Positions 25,171-57,600 of a stretch of DNA of 64,000 bases are shown here, in pieces. The position numbers and the translations under genes were made by a program. The DNA comes from Branchiostoma floridae (Eukaryota; Chordata; Leptocardii; Amphioxiformes; Branchiostomatidae), in assembly GCF_000003815.2 (NCBI RefSeq), contig NC_049981.1, positions 18,399,041 to 18,463,040 on the forward strand. The letters are read 5' to 3'. The notes below the pieces were generated by a model that was not told the DNA's origin, made no database searches, and saw only the letters and a list, made by a program, of their open reading frames with translations. How positions within the stretch are numbered: the stretch's first letter is position 1; each line of letters opens with the position of its first letter.

Positions 25171-26722
25171 GTCTGGTTATAACCCCCAGACAGGGCTGTG
25201 ATACGACATGTTCTTTCTGGAACATGTGGGGTGGCCCTTAAAAGGGCCGGGGGTAGGGTAAGGGAAGGTGAGGGTGGGGATAACTTCTGAAGCTCCAAGT
25301 CTTTGGGGATAGTCCAAAATATCACCAGGATTCCTAGAGTATTCACATAGTCTTGGTAGTAGTCAGGGTTCAAGAGTTCAGCAGTGTTGACTTTCCTTGG
25401 CAACATGTCAACCGATGTCTTCAAGTCTTGAGAAACTCTGCTTGCAGCAGACACGAAGGTCAGTTCAGATAGAAGGATATGTTCTGCACCTCATCTTGAT
25501 GCTCCACAAACATCTGTCACTGCCTCTACACATAGAACTTTCTATAAAATCTATGATCAATTCAAAGGCATTCTAAACCACTACTGAAAGCTTATACTAC
25601 ACCAGCATAGGATCCAACTTTAAAAAGCTAAACTAACAGATTGGAGTGATCATGTTACTACCTCATTGTTATCGTTAAGAATTTAAGACACCATTTGTAC
25701 CATAAGACAACAGGAGCAATAGCTTCCTTATGCTGTACAAATGTGATAATCAAGAAGTTAGATTACTAAAATGGTCACTGTTGCTACATGCTAAAAAGAA
25801 AATCTCTTTATCAATTATATACAATTATTTACATTGTACTGGATAAAAGTCAAACTTCATCTTAGAGAAAATACAAAAATTTGATTGGTCCAAAATTCAT
25901 CGCAACATTATCCAAAATGTATTGATCTCTATTGTCACAAAAATAATATGGAAATACCATCATAATTCCAGAAACACTCTAAGATGAAGTTCTGTCGTAC
26001 CAAGAAACCATATGTGCTCGCTGTGATTCTTCAGCTGAGCTGCCAAACACAACTTTTCTTCAGGAAGCGCCAATACATTGCTAGCACCACTTTGTATCAA
26101 AAGCACTTGAGAAATTTGGTGATTTCTTGGCACTTTGTACCGCAGCATATGTACATGCCATATAAAAATATGGTGACCAAGATCAGGAGATCAACTCCTT
26201 TCTATTTATGAACTTTGTTGCCAAGGGAAGTCACACCATCATGGTATCTTCTAGAGACTTATCAAATGTCAGGGGAATTGGGGGAAGTCTAGGGGTAAGG
26301 GGATAACTCTTCAATAGAACATCCTAACTTTGTAGCAACAAGGAAGGTAGAAATTCTTCTTTCTCCACTCAAATGGGAGCACGTAAGGCCAAATGCTTGA
26401 ATGTATCAAAATAAGGGAAAAGATCCACAATACACATGATTATCCTATATAAATTTTAACATGACTATAACATGTACGATTCTACCTTCCCATCCTGCCA
26501 ATATCAACATCTTATACTATCACATTAGGGAGGAAAAACTCCCAAAATATTGCAACAATTGCTCTTTACAACGAGCCAGAACTGCAACGTCAAAAACAAG
26601 AACACACAAGTTGTACTTGCATGTCCTTTTTACAGATTCAAATCTTAACACTTAGTAGTAAATGGTCCTATGGAAATGTGCGAACTGCAGCTTTGAAGTC
26701 CACACTCTCTTTTCTGCAGTTA
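25171..26722 (-). other. Probable PNRC 3' UTR and downstream sequence
   Basis: No protein family recognised. A minus-strand open frame at 25140-25454 is not supported by splice context or similarity I know. Because vertebrate PNRC genes have long 3' UTRs, much of this may be transcribed with the PNRC gene, but no clear minus-strand AATAAA was located. Confidence 0.35.
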
Positions 26723-27864
26723 TCATCCAAAGACTTTCAACATGGTTTTGAGGTCATTGGTCATTTGGGAGCAATCTGGAGCCTTGTGCAGCATGGGGCT
26801 CTTTAGTGACACCCAACTGACAGGGGGTCGGGGAAGATCCGCAGGCTTGGGAGGCTCGCTGAATTTGGCGCCTGCGTAAGCATCATCATCACTTGGGCTA
26901 GCTGAACGGCTGCCTTGGATGAGCTGCTTGTCAGGCTTGGTCAGCTGTGGCCTAGGGAAAAAATAACGGTCTCAGTCAGTTTCGACAAAACTGTGAAGCA
27001 TAACATAAACAGACACTTCAGCTTTACTTAATTATCAGACAAAGTAACACAAACAGGACAAATCAAACCGTGGATATGGTGTTCAATAGTAATTTTTGTC
27101 AAATTAAACCGTGGATATGGTGTTCAACAGTAATTTTTGTCAAATCAAACCGTTGATAACCGTTCAACAGTAAGTTTTGTTTAACAAAACGTACGGACAG
27201 ACATTTCATCATGTCACTTCCTCATATTTCGACAGACCGACAACAAAGAAAACAGCCCAAGTCTGTTCGTCAAAACAGAAGTGTCAGATTTCAGCGAACC
27301 AGATTTCAGAACCAGGTCCAGGACAAAGGAAAAGCATTTTTTGTACAATATAAATTTATTTAGTCAACAAGCCCTGGTTCTCAGGGGTCCGTTCTCAAGC
27401 ACTTACTTCGAATGACTGAGATCACCAGATAAAAGGATAGAGAGCCTGACAGAGTGTTCTTTGTCTCTGCATAAAAACAAGTCTTGGCATGGCCAAAGCA
27501 AATTTTGTCTGGACTTCCTCTTTGTCTACGCATGGACTTCCCCTTTGTGTTACTCATGATACTCGATCTAGATTTCCCTTTGTCGTCGTCTAGTATTCGC
27601 CATTTGATTAAAAAATTGTATGATCAAAATGATGGCCAAAAAGATGTTGTTCAAATCAAAAACTCACATGTAAGCACTGGGCGCTGTGATGGTGTTGGCC
27701 TGGTTGTTGTTGTTGTGACAAGAATGGCGAGGGCTAGCTCGGTCTTGCTCTGGGCCGCTTCGCCTGCCACTGCCGCTGGATTTCCGCGGTGTTCTGTTGT
27801 TCTTCTCCCGACTACGATGTTTTGAGACGCCCCTTGGGCTGTGATATGCATTATCTGCTGTCAT
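26723..27864 (-). CDS. PNRC2: PNRC1/2-like proline-rich nuclear receptor coactivator
   Basis: PNRC proteins are small adaptors that bind nuclear receptors and, for PNRC2, link the decapping factor DCP1A to UPF1 in mRNA decay. Two coding exons were inferred: 27864-27668 and 26951-26723. The donor AT|GTGAGT and the acceptor CCCTAG|G join in phase to give 141 aa, close to human PNRC2 (139). The diagnostic block is AYAGAKFSEPPKPADLPRPP, the SH3-binding/DCP1-binding proline segment. It is followed by VSW and a carboxy-terminal DLKTMLKVFG that stands where vertebrates have LKTLLKV (NR-box-like). The N-terminal half is Ser/Arg/Asn-rich and basic. The start at 27864 was chosen because MTADNAYHSPRG aligns with the vertebrate start; two upstream in-frame ATGs (27918, 27900) would add up to 18 residues. 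It is divergent from KAT2. Confidence 0.85.
27059..27180. repeat. 41-bp tandem repeat, three units, in PNRC intron
   Basis: Units begin CAAATCAAACCGTGGATATG and end GTAATTTTTGT. The first two are nearly identical; the third is shortened (CGTTGATAACCGTTCAACAG). Confidence 0.8.
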
Positions 27865-28636
27865 GCTGCCGGCAACAAGCGAGGTTCCGTGAAGACACAT
27901 CGAGTCCAACCACGGCAAACTAATATGGCGGAAACCTTTTGTTTGCGAGACGCAACGGTTTCTCGTTTCTCCTTCACTTTACGATCGTTAGCCGACTTCA
28001 ACCTTGCTTCACACAACGTGCGTTTGTGCAAGCTTATATCCTCGCTATAAAACTGGCAAGAGCTACCAGATGGTCCCTAAAAATCTAAAAACTCGCCGTT
28101 CCTTCGCTCCTACTCAACAGGACGCTTTCTCCCCTTCTTCTTCCTTCTCTCAACTGCAGCGTTGTCAACCTGGAGACCGAGTGAGAAAAACAACTAAAAA
28201 TAGAACAGGTTTCACCCTATCAGCCAATCACAAACAAGAATTTATATCACATGACTTCTACACTAATGATATCAGATTAACTAATTAGAATAAATTAGAT
28301 GACGTATACGCTATTTCCGACCACATACTCTCGCGAGATTACTTTTTTTTCATTTTCGCGAGATCTCGCCGACTAACGTCTAATTTGATCACGTGAATGC
28401 AAATGAGGAGTGTAGACGATGATGATGCTGAGTCTCCGGAAATCGTACTCTTGAGCAACACATCCACTCTTGATTTATAAATATTACCTTAAGTTGTCGG
28501 CGAAGCTACCTTGCGTGCAATGTTGTAATTAAGGCATGACAATGAGTGCCATTTAGGTCATTTCCGTATGCGTTGTTGTACAGAAAAGCTGTTCTCCATC
28601 GCTACATAGTGAAGCACACTTCTCAGATGCAGAGCG
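27865..28636. promoter_or_regulatory. Divergent promoter interval PNRC / KAT2
   Basis: The 772 bp between the two start codons hold several recognisable motifs: a CCAAT box (28224-28228), the palindrome TCTCGCGAGA (28329-28338) with a second TCGCGAGA just downstream (28356-28363), and TCACGTGA (28389-28396) fused directly to the octamer ATGCAAAT (28397-28404). TCTCGCGAGA is a known element of CpG-type housekeeping promoters. No TATA box is placed suitably. An out-of-frame ATG at 28627 precedes the KAT2 start. Confidence 0.6.
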
Positions 28637-42867
<14,231 letters not shown>

Positions 42868-43360
42868 ACTTTCTCTAATAAGTGACAGACTTGGTAGCAA
42901 CTCCCTCCAATATCTAACTCAATTGTCTATTTGTATATCCTTTTATGAGGACCGAATGTTAAGTTATTGTAATGTTGGCTTTTCCTGAAATGAGCAAGAT
43001 TTTCCCAACTGATGACGTCAATCAGTAATGGATATGCCAATGCTGCATACCTGTACAACAGACTTGTAAAAACTTTAAGATCAGGTTTTCAACAAAAAAA
43101 ACGTAGTGGACCTGAATCCAGCCTCAACCTGAACCTGAGTTTAGGTATGCAGCACTAACCATTACAAAGTTTTTAGGTCTTTTAAGACACCATTTGAGAC
43201 ATAAAAGCTTGTATGCAGAAGCCTTGGTGTACTTCCTCTATCCTGCAGCATAACCCAATAAGCACTTTTTTCATACCTTAAATTATTTTATACTCTGTTG
43301 CAAATATATTGTAAATTTTTTTTGCTGAATTTGTGAAAAGTCAAAGACCCCATATAACTA

Positions 43361-43455
43361 TAGCCTCCATAGCAGGCTCTTTGGGGCCTTTTTGGGCTCA
43401 TAATACACTTTTGCTGGCCATTTCTATGAGCCCAAAGAGCCTGCTATGGAGGCTA
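43361..43455. mobile_element. 95-bp MITE with 9-bp target duplication
   Basis: TAGCCTCCATAGCAGGCTCT runs into TTGGG and is mirrored exactly by CCCAAAGAGCCTGCTATGGA and GGCTA. ATATAACTA is duplicated on both sides (43352-43360, 43456-43464). The 9-bp duplication and TARYCTCCA-type ends group it with the element at 16698-16870. Confidence 0.9.
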
Positions 43456-43567
43456 ATATAACTACTACTAGTATTAACAGCACTCCCTGTGTGGCCATGT
43501 ATTGACTTTTCTATAATTAAAACCAGTCAGAGAAGACAACCACAATTCTTTCATGGTGTAAATAGTA

Positions 43568-43573
43568 TTTATT
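43568..43573 (-). terminator. RACK1 polyadenylation signal
   Basis: AATAAA on the minus strand, 124 bases beyond the RACK1 stop codon. Confidence 0.75.
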
Positions 43574-43696
43574 TTCATGCCTCATAGTAATGTAGTGTAG
43601 AGCCAAGAAACATTTCCACTACATACTTTAGGCAGAGTTACAATCCACCATTAGGATAAAGTTTTTCATGTTTGTTGATGCAAGGTTTATGGTTAT

Positions 43697-47089
<3,393 letters not shown>

Positions 47090-47498
47090 CTTTGCTTGCT
47101 TTCGCTTGCAAGGCTCGGATTCTGGCGGATTTAGATCCGCTACTTTGGCAGGGCCACCGTCTTGGAAAGATGGGCCACGGAAAGAGGAAGTGCCAGGGTC
47201 GAGCACCGGAAAGAGAAAGAATTGTGGGACAGAAAACGCCGATAACTACTTCGTGTATCTCCGATCCTCGTCGTGACCAATCAAATAGACTCTTTAGTTT
47301 CGGCCAAACTCGTGCGTCATCGGTAATTTGAACGTTGACGTCACTGCATAGTGAAAATTGTGGCGGCCATTCGGGACTTTTTCCTCGTTCAGTGTCGACC
47401 TTCACAAGCCGGGCCAAATTAGAGGGGAATCAGGGAGTTTGGGTAGATTTTGAACCACATAAACATTACTGAGGTGATAGTTAAGAAACTGCTTCAGC
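47090..47498. promoter_or_regulatory. Divergent promoter interval RACK1 / PP2A-C
   Basis: Only 409 bp separate the two start codons. A perfect CRE, TGACGTCA, lies at 47336-47343 and a CCAAT box at 47277-47281. On the minus strand CTTTCTCTTTCC (47209-47220) follows CACAATT and would suit a 5' TOP transcription start for RACK1, a known TOP mRNA in vertebrates; CTTCCTCTTTCC (47179-47190) is a second candidate. GGCGGCCATT lies near 47363. No TATA box is seen. Confidence 0.65.
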
Positions 47499-53000
<5,502 letters not shown>

Positions 53001-54830
53001 ACGGTGGCGGTTTGGGACCCCTGACTCACCCTCTCAGTAAAAGTGGACCATACCCTGGCCATATGCTATACCACAAAAAATGGGACGAATTCCAGCCAGC
53101 AGAAATGCTTAGAACATGTCTTTCTGTTGTTTACCAGATCTGTGTGTGGTGATATTAGCTTGTTTAAATTGTAACAAAAAGTTACGTCTGTATGACAATA
53201 TGGGGTTCCTAATCTTTTGATCTATTCAATTGTTTTTCCGACTATGATACTAGTTGCTTCCTTTGACTAAAGTGTACATTTGGGCCTGGCCCGTCCAAGG
53301 AAGTGAAGTAAAACCTTACCAGATAGGGGGTATGGACATAAGTATCTTGTTGGTTGAATCTATTCGGACGTATCATGTATAAATATAACAGGAGAAATAA
53401 TAATTTGATTATCTGTACTCTTCTAGCTTAAGTGGTCAGGATTGTAACCAATTTTACATTATTCCATAATCGGTCGTTTAAGTATTTCTACAGGGAGAGG
53501 GGATGTTGGTGTTTTCATACTAAAACTTGCATCTTCGTATTTTCACAAGATGAAGGTAAATCCTGTACAACGATGAAGAGGCTAAGAAGAACAGCGTGGT
53601 CCTAGTAACCAAAAAAAATGAGTTAGTACGTGGTCTCCAATTTTAAACTGGCAGAGCAGTTATGATCACAATGAGGTGAAAAACAGTTACCTTAACCATT
53701 AAAATTCCATGTTTTTGAACTCAAGCCAAGGGGAAAATTGTTATTTCTAATACTAGGTTTTGACACCGTGTATATCATGTGTAATCTTCTGGTATTCTCA
53801 CTTATGAGGGGGCACCGAAATTCATGCTTTTTGACTGGTACAGTTACAAAATTATTTTGTGTGCCCCTTTCATGAATTTTTATACCAAGAGAGAATGTAT
53901 TATTATTCGTAAAATTTGTTTTCTATACCACACACGTCTGGCGTGTTAGAGCAGCATCACTCACGCGAGTCATTACTGTATCTGACAAATAATCATTCAC
54001 CAGTACAACAAAGTTTGTCTCTATCCTTTTAGTTTTCATTGCTGTGAAAGTAACGTACTACTGGTAGTGTAATATCTTGTTGAATGCCTTCTTACTTTTG
54101 TGTAGATTTTGGAATATGGACGGAATAGAACTTTTTATTTCCAAACAATTTTTCCGATGTTTTTCCCTCTCAGGATATTTCCATGTCTCTCTCTATACAC
54201 TTTGGTGTTGGTTGTAATCCTTGACACTAGACAGTAACCGAACCTATTTTGTCAATATAGAGGACTTGTGGTATTGAACCCAGTGTCTGCACAGTCCAAG
54301 GCATTCTTCATGATTAAAATGAAGTAGACAAACATTCTACATACTGAGGGAACCACTGAAGAAAATTCTTTAAAACTTTCCAACTAATTGTTGAGCTTTC
54401 CTACAAAAAATACAACATGCTTCTCATGATGTTTAGCCCACACGAATTTATTTCCTTGATTCTCGGACATTCTACGGTGAAAATGTAGCAAGCGGACATC
54501 GTAAAACTAGGGCAGGGAGGAACACTGGAATATGGCTTCACAAAGTAAAGCTGTAAATTTGGTCCGCTGCCTTTGTTTTCATTACGTTTTCCAGAATTTT
54601 TTAAAATCCGAGAACCAACTGATTAAATTGTTGTGGCCTTATGTCCAACTGTAATAATACCCTTATTTGAAGTGTTGTGTTTCTACATCTTTAGAGGTCT
54701 TTTTTTTTCTTGTAGACTTCTGTAGATTACAGGTGCATCAAGCAGTGCCAGGAAATGAACCTAATCTACTGACTACATTGTCTGTGTACTGTTATAGTAC
54801 TTCAACTGAATAAAAAAAACTTATGTTATG
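53001..54830 (+). other. Probable long PP2A 3' UTR
   Basis: No protein-coding potential. The first canonical AATAAA I could place downstream is at 54809-54814, in GAATAAAAAAAAC, giving a UTR of about 1.8 kb; earlier non-canonical sites could be used. Confidence 0.5.
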
Positions 54831-54883
54831 CTTAACTGTGGTTGTTAAAATGGTAAGTAGAAGTCTGTGACAAGTTTCATCAG

Positions 54884-55125
54884 ATTACATGTATTAAGTC
54901 ACTGAATAACAATCTCCTTTGTACAGAACCAACTGTTTTATTCCACTGATGTATTAGTGACCGTCTGTCTCCTTCCTCAGTGCAATTCAAACTGGTTCTG
55001 TATGCAGTGACACCTAGGCTGCAGTATAATGTGAACCAGTCAGAATTGCTTTGAGGAAGGTAACAGATGGTCACTAAAACGTTCATTGACTATAACACCT
55101 GGTTATGTACAAAGAAGTTTGTTAT
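54884..55125. repeat. Inverted repeat with hammerhead-like motif, second copy
   Basis: The minus arm carries CTGAGGA (complement at 54974-54980) followed by a GGAGAC/GGTC stem. The plus arm at 55049-55080 reads TTGAGGAAGGTAACAGATGG, TCACT, AAAAC. Both arms share CCAGT..GAATTGC upstream of the motif. The core is mutated in both arms (GAAA lost in one, C3 and GAAA altered in the other). Confidence 0.55.
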
Positions 55126-55135
55126 TCATGTAGTA

Positions 55136-55447
55136 CTGTAAATGTATTTAAGTTTGCCGGGATTTAATTTTATGGTAGTGGGAAAAAAAACTTTTCGCGG
55201 TGGTTTGAAGTTCTCGGTAGCACCATGCACTCTTACTGCCATGGAAAAATTTTCGCGGTGGTTTTAAGTTCCATACTATAGTGTAATTCCTTGGATATTT
55301 GCAATGGGTTTATTCCATGACCACTTCACATTAACTTAAAACTGATGTTTGTTGTACAACATGTAACCACAAACATGAACTACTACAAACACACCATTTT
55401 CTCCCTACAGCAATATTGATTCACTGCAAACTTAAAGGCATTTACAG
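55136..55447. mobile_element. 312-bp MITE with TA target duplication
   Basis: CTGTAAATGTATTTAAGTTT at the left faces AAACTTAAAGGCATTTACAG at the right, with TA on both sides (55134-55135, 55448-55449). The ends are related to the 1123-bp element in KAT2 intron 11. Inside, TTTTCGCGGTGGTTT occurs twice. A more decayed relative seems present near 17140-17270. Confidence 0.75.
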
Positions 55448-55918
55448 TATTTTTTTCTCCAAAGTCCCCCAGTATATTACTAGTATTGCATGCATTATGC
55501 AGACAAGGTTGCATACTTCCTACAATAGTACTGGTGCTATTGCCGTAAAATGATTTCGACTTTTTTCTTTCAGCATAGAAGTAAGTATGAGTAATTCAAA
55601 AACTGGGATGATTTTTGTGTATGAACACAATTTGTAATTGTCCCCAATGCATTGAAGATATTCTTGGAGGGGGGAGGGGTTTCTAAAGCCATAACCTGAA
55701 GTTCTGACAGTAGAAATCTGCAGATCAATTAATATCTAGGCTGTGTCCTTCACAATGAAAAGCCACCAAATGCCATTAAAAATGCATAATTCTATTCGCA
55801 TTTGTTCCTACCAAGTTCGTACCAAATTCATTGTACATCCGTTGAAATCTTGATGAATATCACACAAAAAGAAATGGAAATCATCCATACAAAGGCACCA
55901 TAAAAAACAAACACAAGG

Positions 55919-56213
55919 TAGCCTGGGTGCCATCCTAGTTAGTTACTCTCCCCTAGTAGGTTAGGGTAAGGAGGTTATGTGGACTACTGGAGCCCCAGTA
56001 ACGCTACAGTCATATTTGTACCGGTGCCAGTAGAGGGTGTAGCCCGACCGGGCTCTGAAGCCGCATATTTGTCCGATGGAATGTCGGATACTGGGGGGTG
56101 GGAGTGGGCTTTGGGGTAAAACCCTCAATGTGTTAGGTTACGGTGTCCATTTATCTTTAGGTTGATTTTAACTGCGAATAGGCCGTTAGCTAATTAAAAT
56201 GGCACCCAGGCAA
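55919..56213. mobile_element. ~295-bp TIR element, TAGCCTGGGTGCCAT ends
   Basis: GCCTGGGTGCCAT (55921-55933) and ATGGCACCCAGGC (56199-56211) are perfect inverted ends, and similarity continues inward (TTAGTTA against TAGCTAA). The flanks ACAAGGT and ACAAGAT suggest, but do not prove, a target duplication. Confidence 0.6.
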
Positions 56214-56984
56214 CAAGATAATGTAGTTAAACTCCAACTTTGAAGGAGACCTAAATTTGGAGGAGGCCACGTCTGGTTTACTTGCTGAAACAAGTGCCTA
56301 ATTAGCCTGGTATCCAGCATTTTGGGGTGGTGGCTTGCGAGTGCCTGGTACTGCCCTTTACAATACCTTAACTGCATATGTGCACAATATAACGACATTG
56401 TATATACAAACATAAGTTATGTACCTCAACTAAAGTTGTCCACATATGTACGATATGGTACAAGTCGTCTGTTGACGAAATTTTCCGCAAAATTCCACCT
56501 TTCAAGTCACTAAGGTGCAATGCCAGTTGTTTCTACTAGACTCCATGGGCCGGTGGAATAACATTTACAATTTTACTTTCGTGAGTAATTTTGCTTGGGA
56601 CCACATTTGTTACACTGCAGAGGGACACCTAGCTGCAGTTCAAAGTAACTTCAGTCATTATTGCCTTGGGGACGGTGGTAGTGACAGACCGTAATCGAAA
56701 CGTATCAACATGTGATAGCGAATAAAGAATATCTTATTAAATTGTGATACAATTTTACTATTTTTACCTACCCAGGCAGCCTGATAGACCCAATTGTTAC
56801 CATAGAACATTGTAGTACATGTGTAAGGCACATGGCAGGGCCAGGACCGTATGATACCCGTATAAGGTATACAGGCCGTGTCCGGCTCAATAGTCAACAT
56901 CTGTCCGGCAGATGCATTCAGGTTTCAGGGCCATTGCTTTCCAGTGTTCTCAGTACTTTCTGAATGCATGTTCTACGCCGGGGT
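56214..56984. other. Non-coding intergenic stretch
   Basis: Between the PP2A 3' region and NDNF. No gene recognised; short open frames only. Confidence 0.5.
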
Positions 56985-57205
56985 AGCGTGCGTAGTCCAG
57001 TGGTTAGTGACACTACCTTAAGACCAAGTAGTCGAGTTGGACCAAGTCGTGGTCCATTGTCCATCATAGTTTTTTTTGTACTTGTAGAAGTGAGCTAGAG
57101 GAATTTGCCCGTTACAACGAACCTGTAAATATTGTACACTGCCTCTGTTTTCTCTGTCACGACCAGTGGACGATAAGCTCATCTCATCTGTTCATTGAGT
57201 TTATT
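56985..57205 (+). mobile_element. SINE, second family, with tRNA-like head
   Basis: TAGTCCAGTGGTTAGTGACA resembles a pol III A box and GTCGAGTTGGACC a B box. The body, GAGCTAGAGGAATTTGCCC, CCTGTAAATATTGTACAC and GATAAGCTCATCTCATCTG, matches the diverged copy at 16900-17125. Confidence 0.65.
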
Positions 57206-57471
57206 GGATGGGTCGAGATCACTGTGTCAATTATCATCGTCCTGGTTGTCAAAATCTGAACCAAAAATGCAGCTGAAAAAAATTGTCAATCATTGCCGAT
57301 GCTGACAGATTGAACAATACCAATCTTCTTCTGAGCCAGTCGGAGTGCGACTTTCTTGTTATACAGAAATATATAGGGCATACGTTACCATATAACAGTA
57401 AAGAAATATAGCCCTTTTCAGTCTTCTGCCACACATCAAAATTTACATCCTTTTCTACCTCAATATTATGG

Positions 57472-57477
57472 TTTATT
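57472..57477 (-). terminator. NDNF polyadenylation signal
   Basis: AATAAA on the minus strand, about 124 bases past the NDNF stop codon. Confidence 0.7.
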
Positions 57478-57600
57478 CCCATCGTATTCTTTGATGTTTA
57501 GAACATTCCACTGAGACCTGAGCTATCTGCACACAAACTTACAAAAGCTTCCAAACGTTCAAACTTCCAAACGTTCATAAATGATAAAGCTACGCGTGAT

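Larger units (their letters stand above)
42868..43696. other. Convergent intergenic: KAT2 and RACK1 3' ends
   Basis: This interval holds the 3' UTRs of the two tail-to-tail genes. A candidate ATTAAA signal for KAT2 lies at 43516-43521; the RACK1 signal is listed separately. A 95-bp MITE sits in the middle. If both calls are right, the two transcripts nearly abut. Confidence 0.6.

Noticed and set aside
24458-25201. 247-codon plus-strand open frame
   Set aside because: It follows a 32-bp minisatellite and a CA/TG microsatellite; translation is repetitive with no splice or start context.
25140-25454. 104-codon minus-strand open frame downstream of PNRC
   Set aside because: No recognised family, no splice context and overlap with the minisatellite edge; it may be 3' UTR.
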